A stretch of 51,699 nt of DNA from an uncultured Fusobacteriaceae bacterium (GTDB lineage: Bacteria; Fusobacteriota; Fusobacteriia; Fusobacteriales; Fusobacteriaceae). The position numbers and the translations under genes were made by a program. The stretch lies in NCBI GenBank assembly GCA_947038515.1, contig CAMQWJ010000011.1:1-51699 (forward strand). Direction: 5' to 3'. A model generated the notes under the pieces. The model ran no database searches. It saw only the letters and a list, made by a program, of their open reading frames with translations, and was not told where the DNA came from. Positions 15,738 through 25,561 of this stretch are shown here, piece after piece. Within the stretch, counting starts at the first letter, position 1; each line of letters opens with the position of its first letter.

Positions 15738-18700
15738 TTATATACTCTTTATATTAAGAGATAAAAGTTGAAGTATAAAATCATTATATTCATCATCTTT
15801 ATAACTATTACCATTAATGACATTAGTACATAAATCATAAGTAATCTGAAAAACTTCTTTTTCTATATTATGTTCATATAATTTTAATCTGTTAAACAGC
15901 TTATCTTTATAGTTTATAAGTAATTGTTCTTTATATTTCAAGTCGTTTTTTGCAGTAAGAGTTTCTCTACACTTGGAGTATGCCCATAATAGCTCAGCAA
16001 TTAGTTGAAAACCTTCATAATTATTAAATTCTGGTTTCTTTATTTCAAAAGCTGTAGTAAAACAATCCAAAAACTTTTTTGAGATTATCTCTGGAAAAAA
16101 TAGAAAAGATTTTTCAAAGGATTCCATATTCATGTTTTCAAAGGCGTTTTTTAGTTTCAACAAGTCATTTTTAGAAATTTTAAATCCAGTTTCTAAAATC
16201 ATTTCATTTTCATTTTTTAAAGCAACTATGAGATAATCAAAATTATTTTCAGAAAAAGGGATACATTTTAAATAAAGATTAGAAACCATCGTAGCATCAT
16301 TGTAATCTAAATCACTAATAATAATGGGATATTTTGATAAACTATTATTATAAAAAAATTTTTGTGGATAAATAATATTATGATGAGTTTTTAAGTCATT
16401 AAGACTTTTTTCAGTTTTTTTCATATTATTTAAATAATTTTGATTATACCAAATTTTGACATTATCTTTTTTAAAAAATTCAGTGGATAAATGATTTAAA
16501 TAATAGAGACAAGTCATCTCTATAGTAGATAATACTTTTTCTTCTTCAAAAGATAATCGCTTATGTTCATCGTGTAAAATTAGGTCTTTTTCAGTTAAAT
16601 CAAAAAAATATTCTTGCATTTTTTCTAAAATTTCTAATCCTTTATTAAGATTCATAATTGCTAAATGAGCTTCTTTTTCTTTTTTTTCAATAACAACAAG
16701 GATTTGATCTGAAAAATTTTTAATACTTGTAAAATATTCTGAGATATCGTCAAAATTATTTGGAGGTAATATTTTTTCTTCTGAAAAAGGTTTATTTTGT
16801 TGAGGATATCCATTGTGTCTGCCTAAATTTTTAGATATGGTGAATCGTAAAGTATTAAATTCACTGGTTAGGTGAGATATATTTTTACCTTCTAACAACT
16901 TGAGTATAACATTAATACTCTTTTGGGAGAATAAAATAATATCTTTTCTTACTGTAAACCAAAACTCTAACCACTCTTTATTACTATCAAATACATAATT
17001 ACTTATGATGGTATCACTCCACAATGAAGCAAATTCTTGATGAAACATTATGAAAATATTTCTTAGGGATATTTTTTTATGTCCATCATTAGGAAGATTG
17101 TATTCTGATAATAGATTTATTTTAGGTGTTATGGAATCGGCACAATAGAAATCAAATATTGGAAGTGTTTTGCAAATATTCTTTATTCTATTAACACTTT
17201 CTTCGTTAGAATTTTTGATATTACTAGGGAGTAAAATATATTTAACATGAATTTCCAACATGTTTTCTGAAATATATAACTCTAATGAGTTTGTATTTTT
17301 TTTTAAATAAGTTAATATCATAGGTAAATTTTGATTTGTATATTTTAAAAAGACTTCTTTATTTCCACAAAAATAGAGATACATAATTTTTGAAATAGTT
17401 TCTAAATGATAGCTTTCAGCATTATCCCATATTTCATTAAGTGTGAATTTTTTAGTTAGGTTAAAATTCACATCTATATTTAGTAACCACTCTGCAACAA
17501 TAGTATATAAATTTAGTTCTGTAATAAATTTGCTTGTATCATATTTATTCATTAGTTCAAATATTGTTTTACTAAAAATGTAAATATCTGTTTCAAATAA
17601 AATTAATTTAGACATTGAGTCTCTTATACTACATAAATAATTTATATTTGGGGTAGGAAATCTTTTTTTCAATTTAGATAATGTTTCTAATTTATAATCA
17701 AATTCTTTAAAATAAGTAAAAGGGCAAGAGTCAGCGACAACAAGATAAAGACCAGAATGGTTATCAGCATCATCAAAATAGGATTTGTTTTCATGATAAT
17801 ACTTCATTACAGTCCCTGAAAATACACCTTGAAGAGATAAAATTAAAGAATCTAATCCACTTTTAAATAGTAGTTTAACTGCTTCTGAATAAAAATTTTT
17901 TTTGTTTTTTATCAAGTGAGGAAAATTAGAAAAGAGCTTAGCTAAGTAGTTTTTATCTGAAATTTTTATTACACTAATGACAGTATCATTAATTTCCATA
18001 AATTCGTGTAATCGATTAGAAATATGCTGTGAACGTACGGGATGTAAACCTTCAATATATATTTCTGAGTCATCTTTTTTTATTAGGAATTCTGACTCCA
18101 TACTTTTTAGAATTTCACCAAAATCATACTGTGATACTTCTACAAGTTGTGTAAGAAGATTTTTGATAGATAATTTTACACCACAAATGTCAGCAATCGA
18201 AAGTATACGTAAAATTTCACATTTAATTTTTCCAACTTCAGTTTTATTGATTTGAATAATTTGTTCAGAAATTCTATCAGAGAGCATTACACCATGAGTT
18301 AATAAATAAACATATTCAATAAGTAGTTCTTTCTCTTTAACTTTAGACCAGGATTTCTCCCAAGTTGAAATACTTTTATGCAATTTTTTGTTATGCTTTA
18401 ATTTTAAAAAAATTTCTTTTGCATCTTCTTTAGATAAAAATATTTTGATCACATTTAACATTTTCAAATTACTAATATCACCTGCATAGTTATACCAATC
18501 TAACTCTCTTACAGTTATTAAAATTTTATAATGATATGAAATTTGTTCTTGCATTTTTTGACTTAGGCGATTCCAACCAGAAAGTTGAAAATCTAAATTA
18601 TCAATTAATATAAGTAGTTTTTCTCCTAATTTAATTCTTGATTCAAAATACATTATAATATTATTAAGCTCTTTTTCATCATTACACCAAGAAAGCTGAT

Positions 18701-19673
18701 AAGTACTATATTCTTCTTTTAAATTAAAAGCAGTTTGTAATGCTAATGTTGTTTTACCTTGTCCACTTGAAGATTTAATTACGGTTACTTTATTATCAAA
18801 TATTGATTTTTTGACTTGTTCTTCTAATTTTTTTCGTCTGATGGGCAATTCATTTGAAATATCCTGTGATGTAGGTTTTTTACCTTCATAATAGCTAGTA
18901 TCATTACTCATATCATGTTTAAAATTAATGCGTTGAATCCAATTATGAGCAGGATTTTGAATTCCTTTAGAAATATCATCTTTAATATCATGAATTAAAT
19001 AATCTAGTTGTAATTGATTGATTTCTTCACGATTTGACATCTTCTTCCAACAATATATTTTAAGACCATTAAGATATAAGGGAATGTTATTTGTTGTAAT
19101 CTTGTATTTTTTTATTAAATTCTTCTCTATTTCAAGTTCTAGGGAATTTGTTCCAATTTTCTCAAATGAAATGACTTTTATAAAATTTTCAAAATTAAAA
19201 TTAAGCCAAGTCCAATGATTATTTTCATTTTTTATATCTAAAATAAGTGCTCTCCAGTATTCAAGAGCTTTTTCATCTAAAGAAGTTGAAAATAATTTAC
19301 TCATGTTACCTTTTGCAACAGAAAAATCATATATTAATCTAAATTTAGAACTATTATCACATAAATAAACTTCTAAAAAATTTTTCAAGATAGGCTTCAT
19401 AAAACTTGCATCTTGCTTTGTTTTTGAGTATTTTATTTGAGTATATGTTTTTATTTGAGTATTATCTTGGGAATATATTTTATCTATATCTTCAATACCT
19501 TCTAATATAAATTGTGTTTCTGAATTAAGCTCAGTTAAAATCAAATAGCAAGAAGATAACATTTGATATGAAAATCCACTCAGTGCTACTTGTCCACCTA
19601 TTCTTGAATTATAGATATCTTTATTCGTTTTTTCTGAAAAAAATTCTTTAGTTTTTTTATTATTTTCTGACAT
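15738..19673 (-). CDS. Cap4-like nuclease / STAND NTPase anti-phage protein (Avs-like)
   Basis: A 1311-aa protein. The N-terminal ~230 residues resemble the DUF4297/Cap4 dsDNA endonuclease: GGQVALSGFSYQ, then EGIEDIDKIY and YTQIKYS, giving the acidic residues and the QxK of the PD-(D/E)xK fold. The NTPase follows, with Walker A SSSGQGKTTLA (~residue 306) and Walker B LLILIDNLD (~353). The remaining ~850 residues are helical repeats suited to ligand sensing. This order (nuclease, STAND ATPase, sensor) is that of Avs and related proteins, which bind a phage protein, oligomerise and degrade DNA. Exact subfamily not determined. Confidence 0.7.
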   Translation of the reverse strand: MSENNKKTKEFFSEKTNKDIYNSRIGGQVALSGFSYQMLSSCYLILTELNSETQFILEGIEDIDKIYSQDNTQIKTYTQIKYSKTKQDASFMKPILKNFLEVYLCDNSSKFRLIYDFSVAKGNMSKLFSTSLDEKALEYWRALILDIKNENNHWTWLNFNFENFIKVISFEKIGTNSLELEIEKNLIKKYKITTNNIPLYLNGLKIYCWKKMSNREEINQLQLDYLIHDIKDDISKGIQNPAHNWIQRINFKHDMSNDTSYYEGKKPTSQDISNELPIRRKKLEEQVKKSIFDNKVTVIKSSSGQGKTTLALQTAFNLKEEYSTYQLSWCNDEKELNNIIMYFESRIKLGEKLLILIDNLDFQLSGWNRLSQKMQEQISYHYKILITVRELDWYNYAGDISNLKMLNVIKIFLSKEDAKEIFLKLKHNKKLHKSISTWEKSWSKVKEKELLIEYVYLLTHGVMLSDRISEQIIQINKTEVGKIKCEILRILSIADICGVKLSIKNLLTQLVEVSQYDFGEILKSMESEFLIKKDDSEIYIEGLHPVRSQHISNRLHEFMEINDTVISVIKISDKNYLAKLFSNFPHLIKNKKNFYSEAVKLLFKSGLDSLILSLQGVFSGTVMKYYHENKSYFDDADNHSGLYLVVADSCPFTYFKEFDYKLETLSKLKKRFPTPNINYLCSIRDSMSKLILFETDIYIFSKTIFELMNKYDTSKFITELNLYTIVAEWLLNIDVNFNLTKKFTLNEIWDNAESYHLETISKIMYLYFCGNKEVFLKYTNQNLPMILTYLKKNTNSLELYISENMLEIHVKYILLPSNIKNSNEESVNRIKNICKTLPIFDFYCADSITPKINLLSEYNLPNDGHKKISLRNIFIMFHQEFASLWSDTIISNYVFDSNKEWLEFWFTVRKDIILFSQKSINVILKLLEGKNISHLTSEFNTLRFTISKNLGRHNGYPQQNKPFSEEKILPPNNFDDISEYFTSIKNFSDQILVVIEKKEKEAHLAIMNLNKGLEILEKMQEYFFDLTEKDLILHDEHKRLSFEEEKVLSTIEMTCLYYLNHLSTEFFKKDNVKIWYNQNYLNNMKKTEKSLNDLKTHHNIIYPQKFFYNNSLSKYPIIISDLDYNDATMVSNLYLKCIPFSENNFDYLIVALKNENEMILETGFKISKNDLLKLKNAFENMNMESFEKSFLFFPEIISKKFLDCFTTAFEIKKPEFNNYEGFQLIAELLWAYSKCRETLTAKNDLKYKEQLLINYKDKLFNRLKLYEHNIEKEVFQITYDLCTNVINGNSYKDDEYNDFILQLLSLNIKSI

Positions 19674-19843
19674 ATCTGATAACTTCCTTTTTTATATGTT
19701 GTACTAAACTTTATTTTGATCATTCATCAAATTTATTATTATTTTTTATATCTTTTCAAATTAATAGGAGTTATAATGTATAATTAATTATAACATAATA
19801 AATAAGAAAGACACTAAAATTATAAAAGATAAAGGAGAAAAAA

Positions 19844-20506
19844 GTGATTGATTTACTTAAAAATAATAAAGAAGTAATATCATTGTTACTGACTATAATA
19901 GCAATAATAACATCTTTGTGGAGTCTTTATCGTAGTATTAAAATACAAAAAGAGATAGCAAAAAGAGACATGACACTTACTTTGTTAGATAAACGAATGG
20001 AAATTTATAATGTATATTGTGAAAGTGTAGAAACTTTAAATTTTAAAAAATATGAAACCTTAGGTTTATTAGGTTTAAATCATGAAATAGTTGAAGAAAT
20101 TAAAAATATATTTAAAGTTAGAATCCTTTTGTGTTCAAAATATAATCAAGCACAATTCCATTTTAGAGGTGATGAACCTCTTATTGGAGTTTTATCGGAT
20201 ATAAGAAAAGAGTACTTATGTATTAGTGATTTATACATGATTGCTTTATCTAAAAATTTAGCTAATTTAAATTTAGCATGGGAAGAAATAAATAAAAAAT
20301 TTCCGCTGATAAAAATAGGAGATATGCAAGCACTTCTAAATATACCTAAAGCAAAAGATTCTTTTAATTCATTTTTAAAAACTCCTGAGACTGAAATTTT
20401 AGATGCTAAAATTTCAGAATATATAGAAAGTTTTGATTATGATAAATTTGATAAATATTTCGAAAATTATTTTTGTCTACAGAAAAAATCAGAATTCTTT
20501 AAATAG
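19844..20506 (+). CDS. Membrane-anchored protein of unknown function (220 aa)
   Basis: GTG start at 19844 with AAAGGAG seven bases before it. One transmembrane helix (residues ~13-31, SLLLTIIAIITSLWSLY) is followed by a cytosolic helical domain of ~185 residues. It is divergently oriented from the STAND gene and shares its intergenic region, so it may be a partner or a separate defence component. The stop codon lies directly before the right copy of the resolvase 3'-end repeat. Family not recognised. Confidence 0.5.
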   Translation: MIDLLKNNKEVISLLLTIIAIITSLWSLYRSIKIQKEIAKRDMTLTLLDKRMEIYNVYCESVETLNFKKYETLGLLGLNHEIVEEIKNIFKVRILLCSKYNQAQFHFRGDEPLIGVLSDIRKEYLCISDLYMIALSKNLANLNLAWEEINKKFPLIKIGDMQALLNIPKAKDSFNSFLKTPETEILDAKISEYIESFDYDKFDKYFENYFCLQKKSEFFK

Positions 20507-20507
20507 A

Positions 20508-20549
20508 ATTATATAGGATAAAAAAGGGACTATAATACCCCCTTTTTTC
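20508..20549 (+). repeat. Relic of the resolvase 3' end, right copy
   Basis: About 90% identical to 15128-15168. In frame it still encodes LYRIKKGL and a stop, the last residues of the resolvase at 14535, followed by the degraded terminator stem. Together with the left copy it brackets the toxin/STAND/membrane-protein cargo, suggesting that this block was inserted at the resolvase terminator with target duplication or by homologous recombination. Confidence 0.75.
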
Positions 20550-20687
20550 TTATCTCCAGTTATTAATATTAAATTCATTTCTCCAAAGACCAACTCTATC
20601 TATCCTAGCTTGATTTTTTCTTAAGAAATAGCCAAATTTATAAGGTGCATATTTCTCATAATATTTAGTATGACCAGTTGTTATCAT
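20550..20687 (-). pseudogene. C-terminal relic of a thermonuclease (SNase) family protein
   Basis: 45 codons reading TGHTKYYEKYAPYKFG, then LRKNQARIDRVGLWRN. The closing ...A-x4-GLW pattern is typical of the end of staphylococcal-nuclease-like proteins, but the catalytic part is absent. It abuts the resolvase relic and was probably the resolvase's old downstream neighbour. Confidence 0.55.
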
Positions 20688-20753
20688 TTCGAAGTTAATA
20701 TCTTTAGATTAAAAAAAGTAATATTAATTTCATTTTATTTTATCCTTATATCT

Positions 20754-21266
20754 TTAAATTTTAGTGATAAATTTTAATTTTTTTTCTAAAGAATCTTTTT
20801 GTAATTTGAAATATCTTTCTAAGTCTTTAAGAATTATTTTATATATTTCAACATATATTTCGTTATATTTATTATCTCCTTGTATTTCTTTTTTTAATTC
20901 GATATGACAATTTTTTAGTAAATTATTATATAAGTAGTATATATCAATTTTTAAAACTTCTTTATATTTCATATTTCTAAAATTTGATAAATTATACTCT
21001 TTATATTGAGTTATTAAATTATGAATTTTCCCTATTTGTTTAATTTCATTATACTGATACTCCTTTAAATCTGAGGTGAAATTAAAATGTTCAATTAAAA
21101 TAGTAGAGAAATCTTTACAAGATATAGATGATGAATTATCTAAGAATTCTTCCATTAATAGGATTTTTCCTATTGTTTTTACTATTTCTTCAATAGATAA
21201 ATTTTCTGTTTCTAAAATAAAGTATATCCTATTGATATTTTTTTTGTGTGTTAAAGCTATTTTCAT
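20754..21266 (-). CDS. Hypothetical protein (170 aa)
   Basis: Start ATG at 21266 with AAGGAGAG before it. All-helical, Lys/Ile/Tyr-rich, with no signal peptide or membrane segment and no motif I recognise. It is transcribed away from the gene at 21352, so the 85-bp gap probably holds divergent promoters. Confidence 0.5.
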   Translation of the reverse strand: MKIALTHKKNINRIYFILETENLSIEEIVKTIGKILLMEEFLDNSSSISCKDFSTILIEHFNFTSDLKEYQYNEIKQIGKIHNLITQYKEYNLSNFRNMKYKEVLKIDIYYLYNNLLKNCHIELKKEIQGDNKYNEIYVEIYKIILKDLERYFKLQKDSLEKKLKFITKI

Positions 21267-21351
21267 TATTCTCTCCTTATTCTAAATTTTTATAGAATTA
21301 TTAACCCAAATATTATATACTTAAATGATCATATGATTTAGGAGGTGCTTT

Positions 21352-22062
21352 TTGTCTAGTCATGCTTATTCCGATAAAAAAAGGACACAAATTATAACTG
21401 CTACTAAAGAAAAAAATGTTAAGAGTGTTAATGAATTATTTTATTGTTTGAATCCAGAATGTAATGCAAAACTTCAATTAAAAGCCAGTTCTTCTAATAT
21501 AATAAGAAAACCTTACTTTTCTGCATTACCTTCGAAACCACATATTCAAAATTGTTGGGTAACAAACCTTAATGAAGGATTTAATGAAACAAACTATAAT
21601 CCTGATCTTTTTGTATTAGATGAAGTAGTCAATGAATATATGACTGGCAATTTTATTAAGAATACAAAAAGATTATCAACAATTTCTGGTATTTATCATA
21701 TGTGTAAAACAAAATCAATAAATACAATATATGGCGACTCTAAAGTTTTTAAAATTTTATGTGATAATCGTTCCAATCAGATTTACTCTAAAAATATTCA
21801 AGGATCACACTTGATTGAGTGTAAATATTTTTCCTATGATTCTAAAAGTAAACATATCACTTTTAAATATCCTTTAGATACTACTTTGAAAAATATATAT
21901 ACACTAAAAGTATTTATTCCAGATGAAAAACTTTTTAATGAAATCAGGAATTCAGTATATAATAAGAGTGACTACTCTATAATTGTTGTAGGGTATTGGA
22001 AAAAAGAAGCCTCAATTTTTAAAACTACAATAACTAATAAATTTCAAATTTACTTCCCTTAA
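21352..22062 (+). CDS. Hypothetical protein with zinc-binding treble-clef-like motif (236 aa)
   Basis: TTG start at 21352, six bases after an AGGAGGTG-type ribosome-binding site. Near the N-terminus CLNPECNAKL and a downstream H-x4-C (KPHIQNCW) form a possible four-ligand zinc site, as in CoiA-like and other nuclease-associated proteins. The rest is beta-rich. I do not recognise the family. A long inverted repeat at 22155 separates it from the convergent topB gene. Confidence 0.5.
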   Translation: MSSHAYSDKKRTQIITATKEKNVKSVNELFYCLNPECNAKLQLKASSSNIIRKPYFSALPSKPHIQNCWVTNLNEGFNETNYNPDLFVLDEVVNEYMTGNFIKNTKRLSTISGIYHMCKTKSINTIYGDSKVFKILCDNRSNQIYSKNIQGSHLIECKYFSYDSKSKHITFKYPLDTTLKNIYTLKVFIPDEKLFNEIRNSVYNKSDYSIIVVGYWKKEASIFKTTITNKFQIYFP

Positions 22063-22154
22063 ATTACTATCTTTTTATTCGTGAAAAATTAGAAAAATAC
22101 TCGTACTAATTCCGAGTAATCTATACAATGGGGATTGCCCCCTTGACCCCCTAT

Positions 22155-22203
22155 AATCAAGGAAAAAAATTAATACTATTAGTATTTCTTTTTTTCCTTG
22201 ATT
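22155..22203. terminator. Bidirectional terminator between convergent genes
   Basis: 15-bp perfect arms (22155-22169 with 22189-22203) starting AATCAAGG and ending in seven A/T pairs. It lies between the 236-aa gene and topB. A small hairpin (ACTCG/CGAGT) and C runs lie just upstream at 22107-22150. Confidence 0.75.
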
Positions 22204-22215
22204 TAATTTTTCTAA

Positions 22216-24540
22216 CTACTTTTTTACAGTTTTTTCAAAACTATCAAATTTAAGAGAATTACTTTCTACATCATAAACAAAAAAGGCATTATATTTTTTC
22301 CCTTCCTTATTTGTAAAGTTTTTAAATAAAGTTGGTTTTTTTCCAACTAAAGATAAAAAATCTTTTGTGTTAATTTTTTTTTCAACTCCAAAAAGTTTTT
22401 TTACCTTCCAAATTGCAAAATTGCATTTTGGATCATCTTTATATCCTTCGCAATAAAAACTTTTTTCATTCTCATAGATATTCTTTCCACATTTCGGACA
22501 AATAGAAATTATGACCCTCTCAGTTCGATTTTGAGCCACTACATCATACTTTCTCGATATAATAGTTGACACACTTTCAACAACCTCTCTAATCAGTTTT
22601 ATAGGTTCTGCCTCTCCTTTTTTGATTTCTTCTTGGATTAAGAACCATTTAGCTGTTAAATCGGCTGTTTGAAGTTCTACTGGTAAACTATTAAAAAATT
22701 CTTTCCCTAAATCAGTACAAATAATATTTTTTCCTTTTTTTTCTATGTACTTAGAATTAAATAATCCTTCAATAATATTTGCTCTTGTGGCTGGAGTTCC
22801 AATTCCTCCATTTTCTCCTTTTTTGTCTTTATCTTTTTCTTTTAATATTTTTTTTATTTCGGGATCAGTTGCATATTTTGAAATACTACTCATATCTTGA
22901 AGGAGTGTTCCTTCTGTATATGGTTTTTTAGGTTTTGTTTCAAAAGTATCTATTTTTGATTCTGAATATTCTATTTGATAATTTCCTGGATAGTAATTAG
23001 AGAGAATATTTTCTTTTATTTCGTGATCCTCTTCTAATTTTTCATTTAAAAAATTCTTATAACCAAAATCTAATATTTTAGTTGAATTGTTTTTAAAATA
23101 GCAATCATCAGCTATTTCAATTAATCCTTCTGTTTTTTCTTTTATAATTGGTGGTAAAAATTGAATTACATAAAAATTGGTAATAGCTAAGTAAACATTT
23201 TTTTCTTTCTCAGATAACTTATTTATATCAAGGGTAATATTAGTTGGTATTATTCCGTGATGTGCTGTTACTTTACTACTGTCAAAACATTTGGGTGGTA
23301 GTATATTTTCTATGTTTAGTCCTGGTATAAATACACCAAGATTTTTTTCAATACTCTTTAGGAGTTCTGGAGCTTCTTTTAAATGCTCCTCGGTCAAATA
23401 CTGACAATCTGATCTATTATAAGTAATTGCTTTAAAGTTTTCTCTTAATTTCTGGGTAATATTAAGAGTTTCTTGTGCTGAATATCCCCACTTAGTATCA
23501 GCATATACTTGAAGTTTTAATAAATTGAATGGTAATGGTGCTAATTCCTTTTCAATTTTTTTATTGACCTTCAGTACTTGTTTTTTATTTTCTGTAATAA
23601 AATTTATTGTGTTGTCTAAAGATTCTTTATCCTCAAATTGTCCTTTAGGCACTTCTTTATAGAAGTATTTAAAATCTAAAGATTCTATTTTAGCTATTTC
23701 TTCAAATTGTTGTGATATATTCAATAGAAGTTTTTCTCTTTTTTCTTCATTTACAAATTCATTATTATATAATATTTTTAATTTTTCTAATTCAGTATCA
23801 CTTTTATTAGTTAATTTATCAACTGTAAAAGCTGATTTTAACTCATAATAATTTTCTTTTTTATGTTCTTTTATCGCAAGATCACGATTAAAAACTAATC
23901 CAAGAGTTGGAGTCTGTACTCTTCCAACTCTAAGAAAACTATTATTTATAATACTGAAAAATCTTGTACAATTAATACCTAAAGTTATATCTGCCATTGC
24001 TCGTGCATTTGCTGATATTCCATCTTTTATATATTTATCATTATCTTCGATGTTAAGGAGTGCTTTTTTGACAGCCTCTAAAGAGTTGTCATTTATTATG
24101 AGTCTTTTTACTTTTGTTTTAACACCTGCAAAGTCTATTAATTCATCAACTAAAAGTTGCCCTTCGTCGTCGGGATCTCCAGCATTAATAATTTCATCTG
24201 CTTCTTTTATAAATTTTAAGATTAGATCTAATTGATAATCTAATCCTTTTTGCATAAGTTCCCTCTTTTCTTTTTGATCCTTACTTTCATTTTTTAGAAC
24301 TTTAATTGTTTTTCTTTTCTTTTCCCAATTAGGAAAACTTATAGGTAAATGGTCTAAATTCCAATTTTTATACTTTTCGTCGTAATCTTCTGGGTCTTTT
24401 AATTGGAGCATATGTCCAAAACACCACACGACGGTTGTATCTCCAACTATGATATGTCCTTTTTTCTTTTCTTTAACTCCATCTATTCCATCTGCTATTG
24501 CTTCTCCAAGAGATGGTTTTTCTGCTATTATTAATATCAT
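22216..24540 (-). CDS. topB: DNA topoisomerase III (type IA)
   Basis: A 775-aa type IA topoisomerase. The start MILIIAEKPSLGEAIADG (ATG at 24540) begins the TOPRIM domain, whose acidic motif is NAGDPDDEGQLLVDE. The conserved LRVGRVQTPTLG lies near residue 195, and the active-site tyrosine is in AITYNRSDCQYL near 390. A C-terminal zinc-finger-like CPKCGK...C region is present. Topoisomerase III is common on conjugative plasmids, where it resolves DNA during transfer and replication. It is the last gene of the leftward transfer block, after a terminator-like hairpin at 24574. Confidence 0.95.
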   Translation of the reverse strand: MILIIAEKPSLGEAIADGIDGVKEKKKGHIIVGDTTVVWCFGHMLQLKDPEDYDEKYKNWNLDHLPISFPNWEKKRKTIKVLKNESKDQKEKRELMQKGLDYQLDLILKFIKEADEIINAGDPDDEGQLLVDELIDFAGVKTKVKRLIINDNSLEAVKKALLNIEDNDKYIKDGISANARAMADITLGINCTRFFSIINNSFLRVGRVQTPTLGLVFNRDLAIKEHKKENYYELKSAFTVDKLTNKSDTELEKLKILYNNEFVNEEKREKLLLNISQQFEEIAKIESLDFKYFYKEVPKGQFEDKESLDNTINFITENKKQVLKVNKKIEKELAPLPFNLLKLQVYADTKWGYSAQETLNITQKLRENFKAITYNRSDCQYLTEEHLKEAPELLKSIEKNLGVFIPGLNIENILPPKCFDSSKVTAHHGIIPTNITLDINKLSEKEKNVYLAITNFYVIQFLPPIIKEKTEGLIEIADDCYFKNNSTKILDFGYKNFLNEKLEEDHEIKENILSNYYPGNYQIEYSESKIDTFETKPKKPYTEGTLLQDMSSISKYATDPEIKKILKEKDKDKKGENGGIGTPATRANIIEGLFNSKYIEKKGKNIICTDLGKEFFNSLPVELQTADLTAKWFLIQEEIKKGEAEPIKLIREVVESVSTIISRKYDVVAQNRTERVIISICPKCGKNIYENEKSFYCEGYKDDPKCNFAIWKVKKLFGVEKKINTKDFLSLVGKKPTLFKNFTNKEGKKYNAFFVYDVESNSLKFDSFEKTVKK

Positions 24541-24573
24541 TATTAATTGCCTCCTTCTATTAAATTTATTATA

Positions 24574-24614
24574 AAAAAAAAGACCTATTAAAATTTTCAA
24601 CAGGTCTTTTTTTT
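24574..24614. terminator. Bidirectional terminator between fic and topB
   Basis: A run of As and GACCT pair with AGGTC and a run of Ts. On the minus strand it would stop transcription from fic before topB, or act as an attenuator. Confidence 0.7.
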
Positions 24615-24637
24615 ATGTTAATATAGTTTTTATGGGT

Positions 24638-25399
24638 TTATCTTTCTTTTCCATTATTCTTTAATTCTTTTTGTTTCTTTAGTGTTTTTAAAAGTGGATT
24701 TACTTTTTTTCCTGGAGTATGATCTAATATTTTATTTTTAAAACATTCCATTCTATATAGTTCGTTTTTTTGAAGTTCTATTCCCCATTTTGCAAATTCC
24801 TTACTGTTTTCAGTAGCTAAAAGAGTAATATATTTGTTTTTTTCTTCTTTAGGGATAACTATAGGAATTAAGTTTTCTTTTAGGCAATTATCTATTATAA
24901 TCATTCTACCTGTCCTACCATTCCCATCACTAAAGGGATGAATTTTTTCAAATTTAATATGTTGCTCCAGTATAATTTCTATTTTTTCTTCATTAGTTTT
25001 TGCATTTTTTATTCTAAAATTATAATTATCAGACCATTCTTGCAATAGAATAGGAACTTGATAAGGCTTAGCAGTTTCAAAATTTGAACCAACTATTAAA
25101 TTTCCAATTTTTTTAAATTCTCCATTATTATCATCTAAATTCTCCATAATTAGTTTATGATAATTTTTCATGAGTTTCGGCGATAGTTCTTCACTATTAC
25201 TTAAAAGAAAAGCTACTGTTTTTTTATAGTTTTTAACTTCAAAATATTCTCTTTCACTCATAAGTTTTGGTATGAAATTATGCAGTAGAATAGATACTGT
25301 ATCTGGTTGTGTTAAAGTGTTGCCTTCAATAGCAGTCGAATTGTGTGCCATTCTTACTAAAAGATCATCTAAATATTCTTCTGTAAATTTATTTTTCAT
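24638..25399 (-). CDS. Fic-family AMP-transferase with shared C-terminal tail
   Basis: A 253-aa Fic protein. The catalytic motif HPFSDGNGRTGR (~residue 156) matches HPFx(D/E)GNGRxxR completely, so AMP transfer to Ser/Thr/Tyr is expected. NSTAIEGN near residue 20 fits the inhibitory (S/T)xxxE(G/N) in the same chain, making it a class II, self-inhibited Fic. It ends VNPLLKTLKKQKELKNNGKER, nearly the same tail as zeta-2 and ArdC. It is the only tailed toxin without a separate antitoxin beside it. It sits within the transfer region, so I infer a protein delivered to recipients, comparable in logic to VbhT. Confidence 0.9.
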   Translation of the reverse strand: MKNKFTEEYLDDLLVRMAHNSTAIEGNTLTQPDTVSILLHNFIPKLMSEREYFEVKNYKKTVAFLLSNSEELSPKLMKNYHKLIMENLDDNNGEFKKIGNLIVGSNFETAKPYQVPILLQEWSDNYNFRIKNAKTNEEKIEIILEQHIKFEKIHPFSDGNGRTGRMIIIDNCLKENLIPIVIPKEEKNKYITLLATENSKEFAKWGIELQKNELYRMECFKNKILDHTPGKKVNPLLKTLKKQKELKNNGKER

Positions 25400-25561
25400 A
25401 TTATATACTCCTTAAGATATAGTTTATTTATAGTATATCAAATTATATATATAATTACTTTATTTTTTTATACCTATTTTTTATTTAATTTTCAATGTCC
25501 TATATTTCTTTTTCTTCTATTCTATTTTTTTAACTCACTTATTTTCTCACTGCTATAGATA

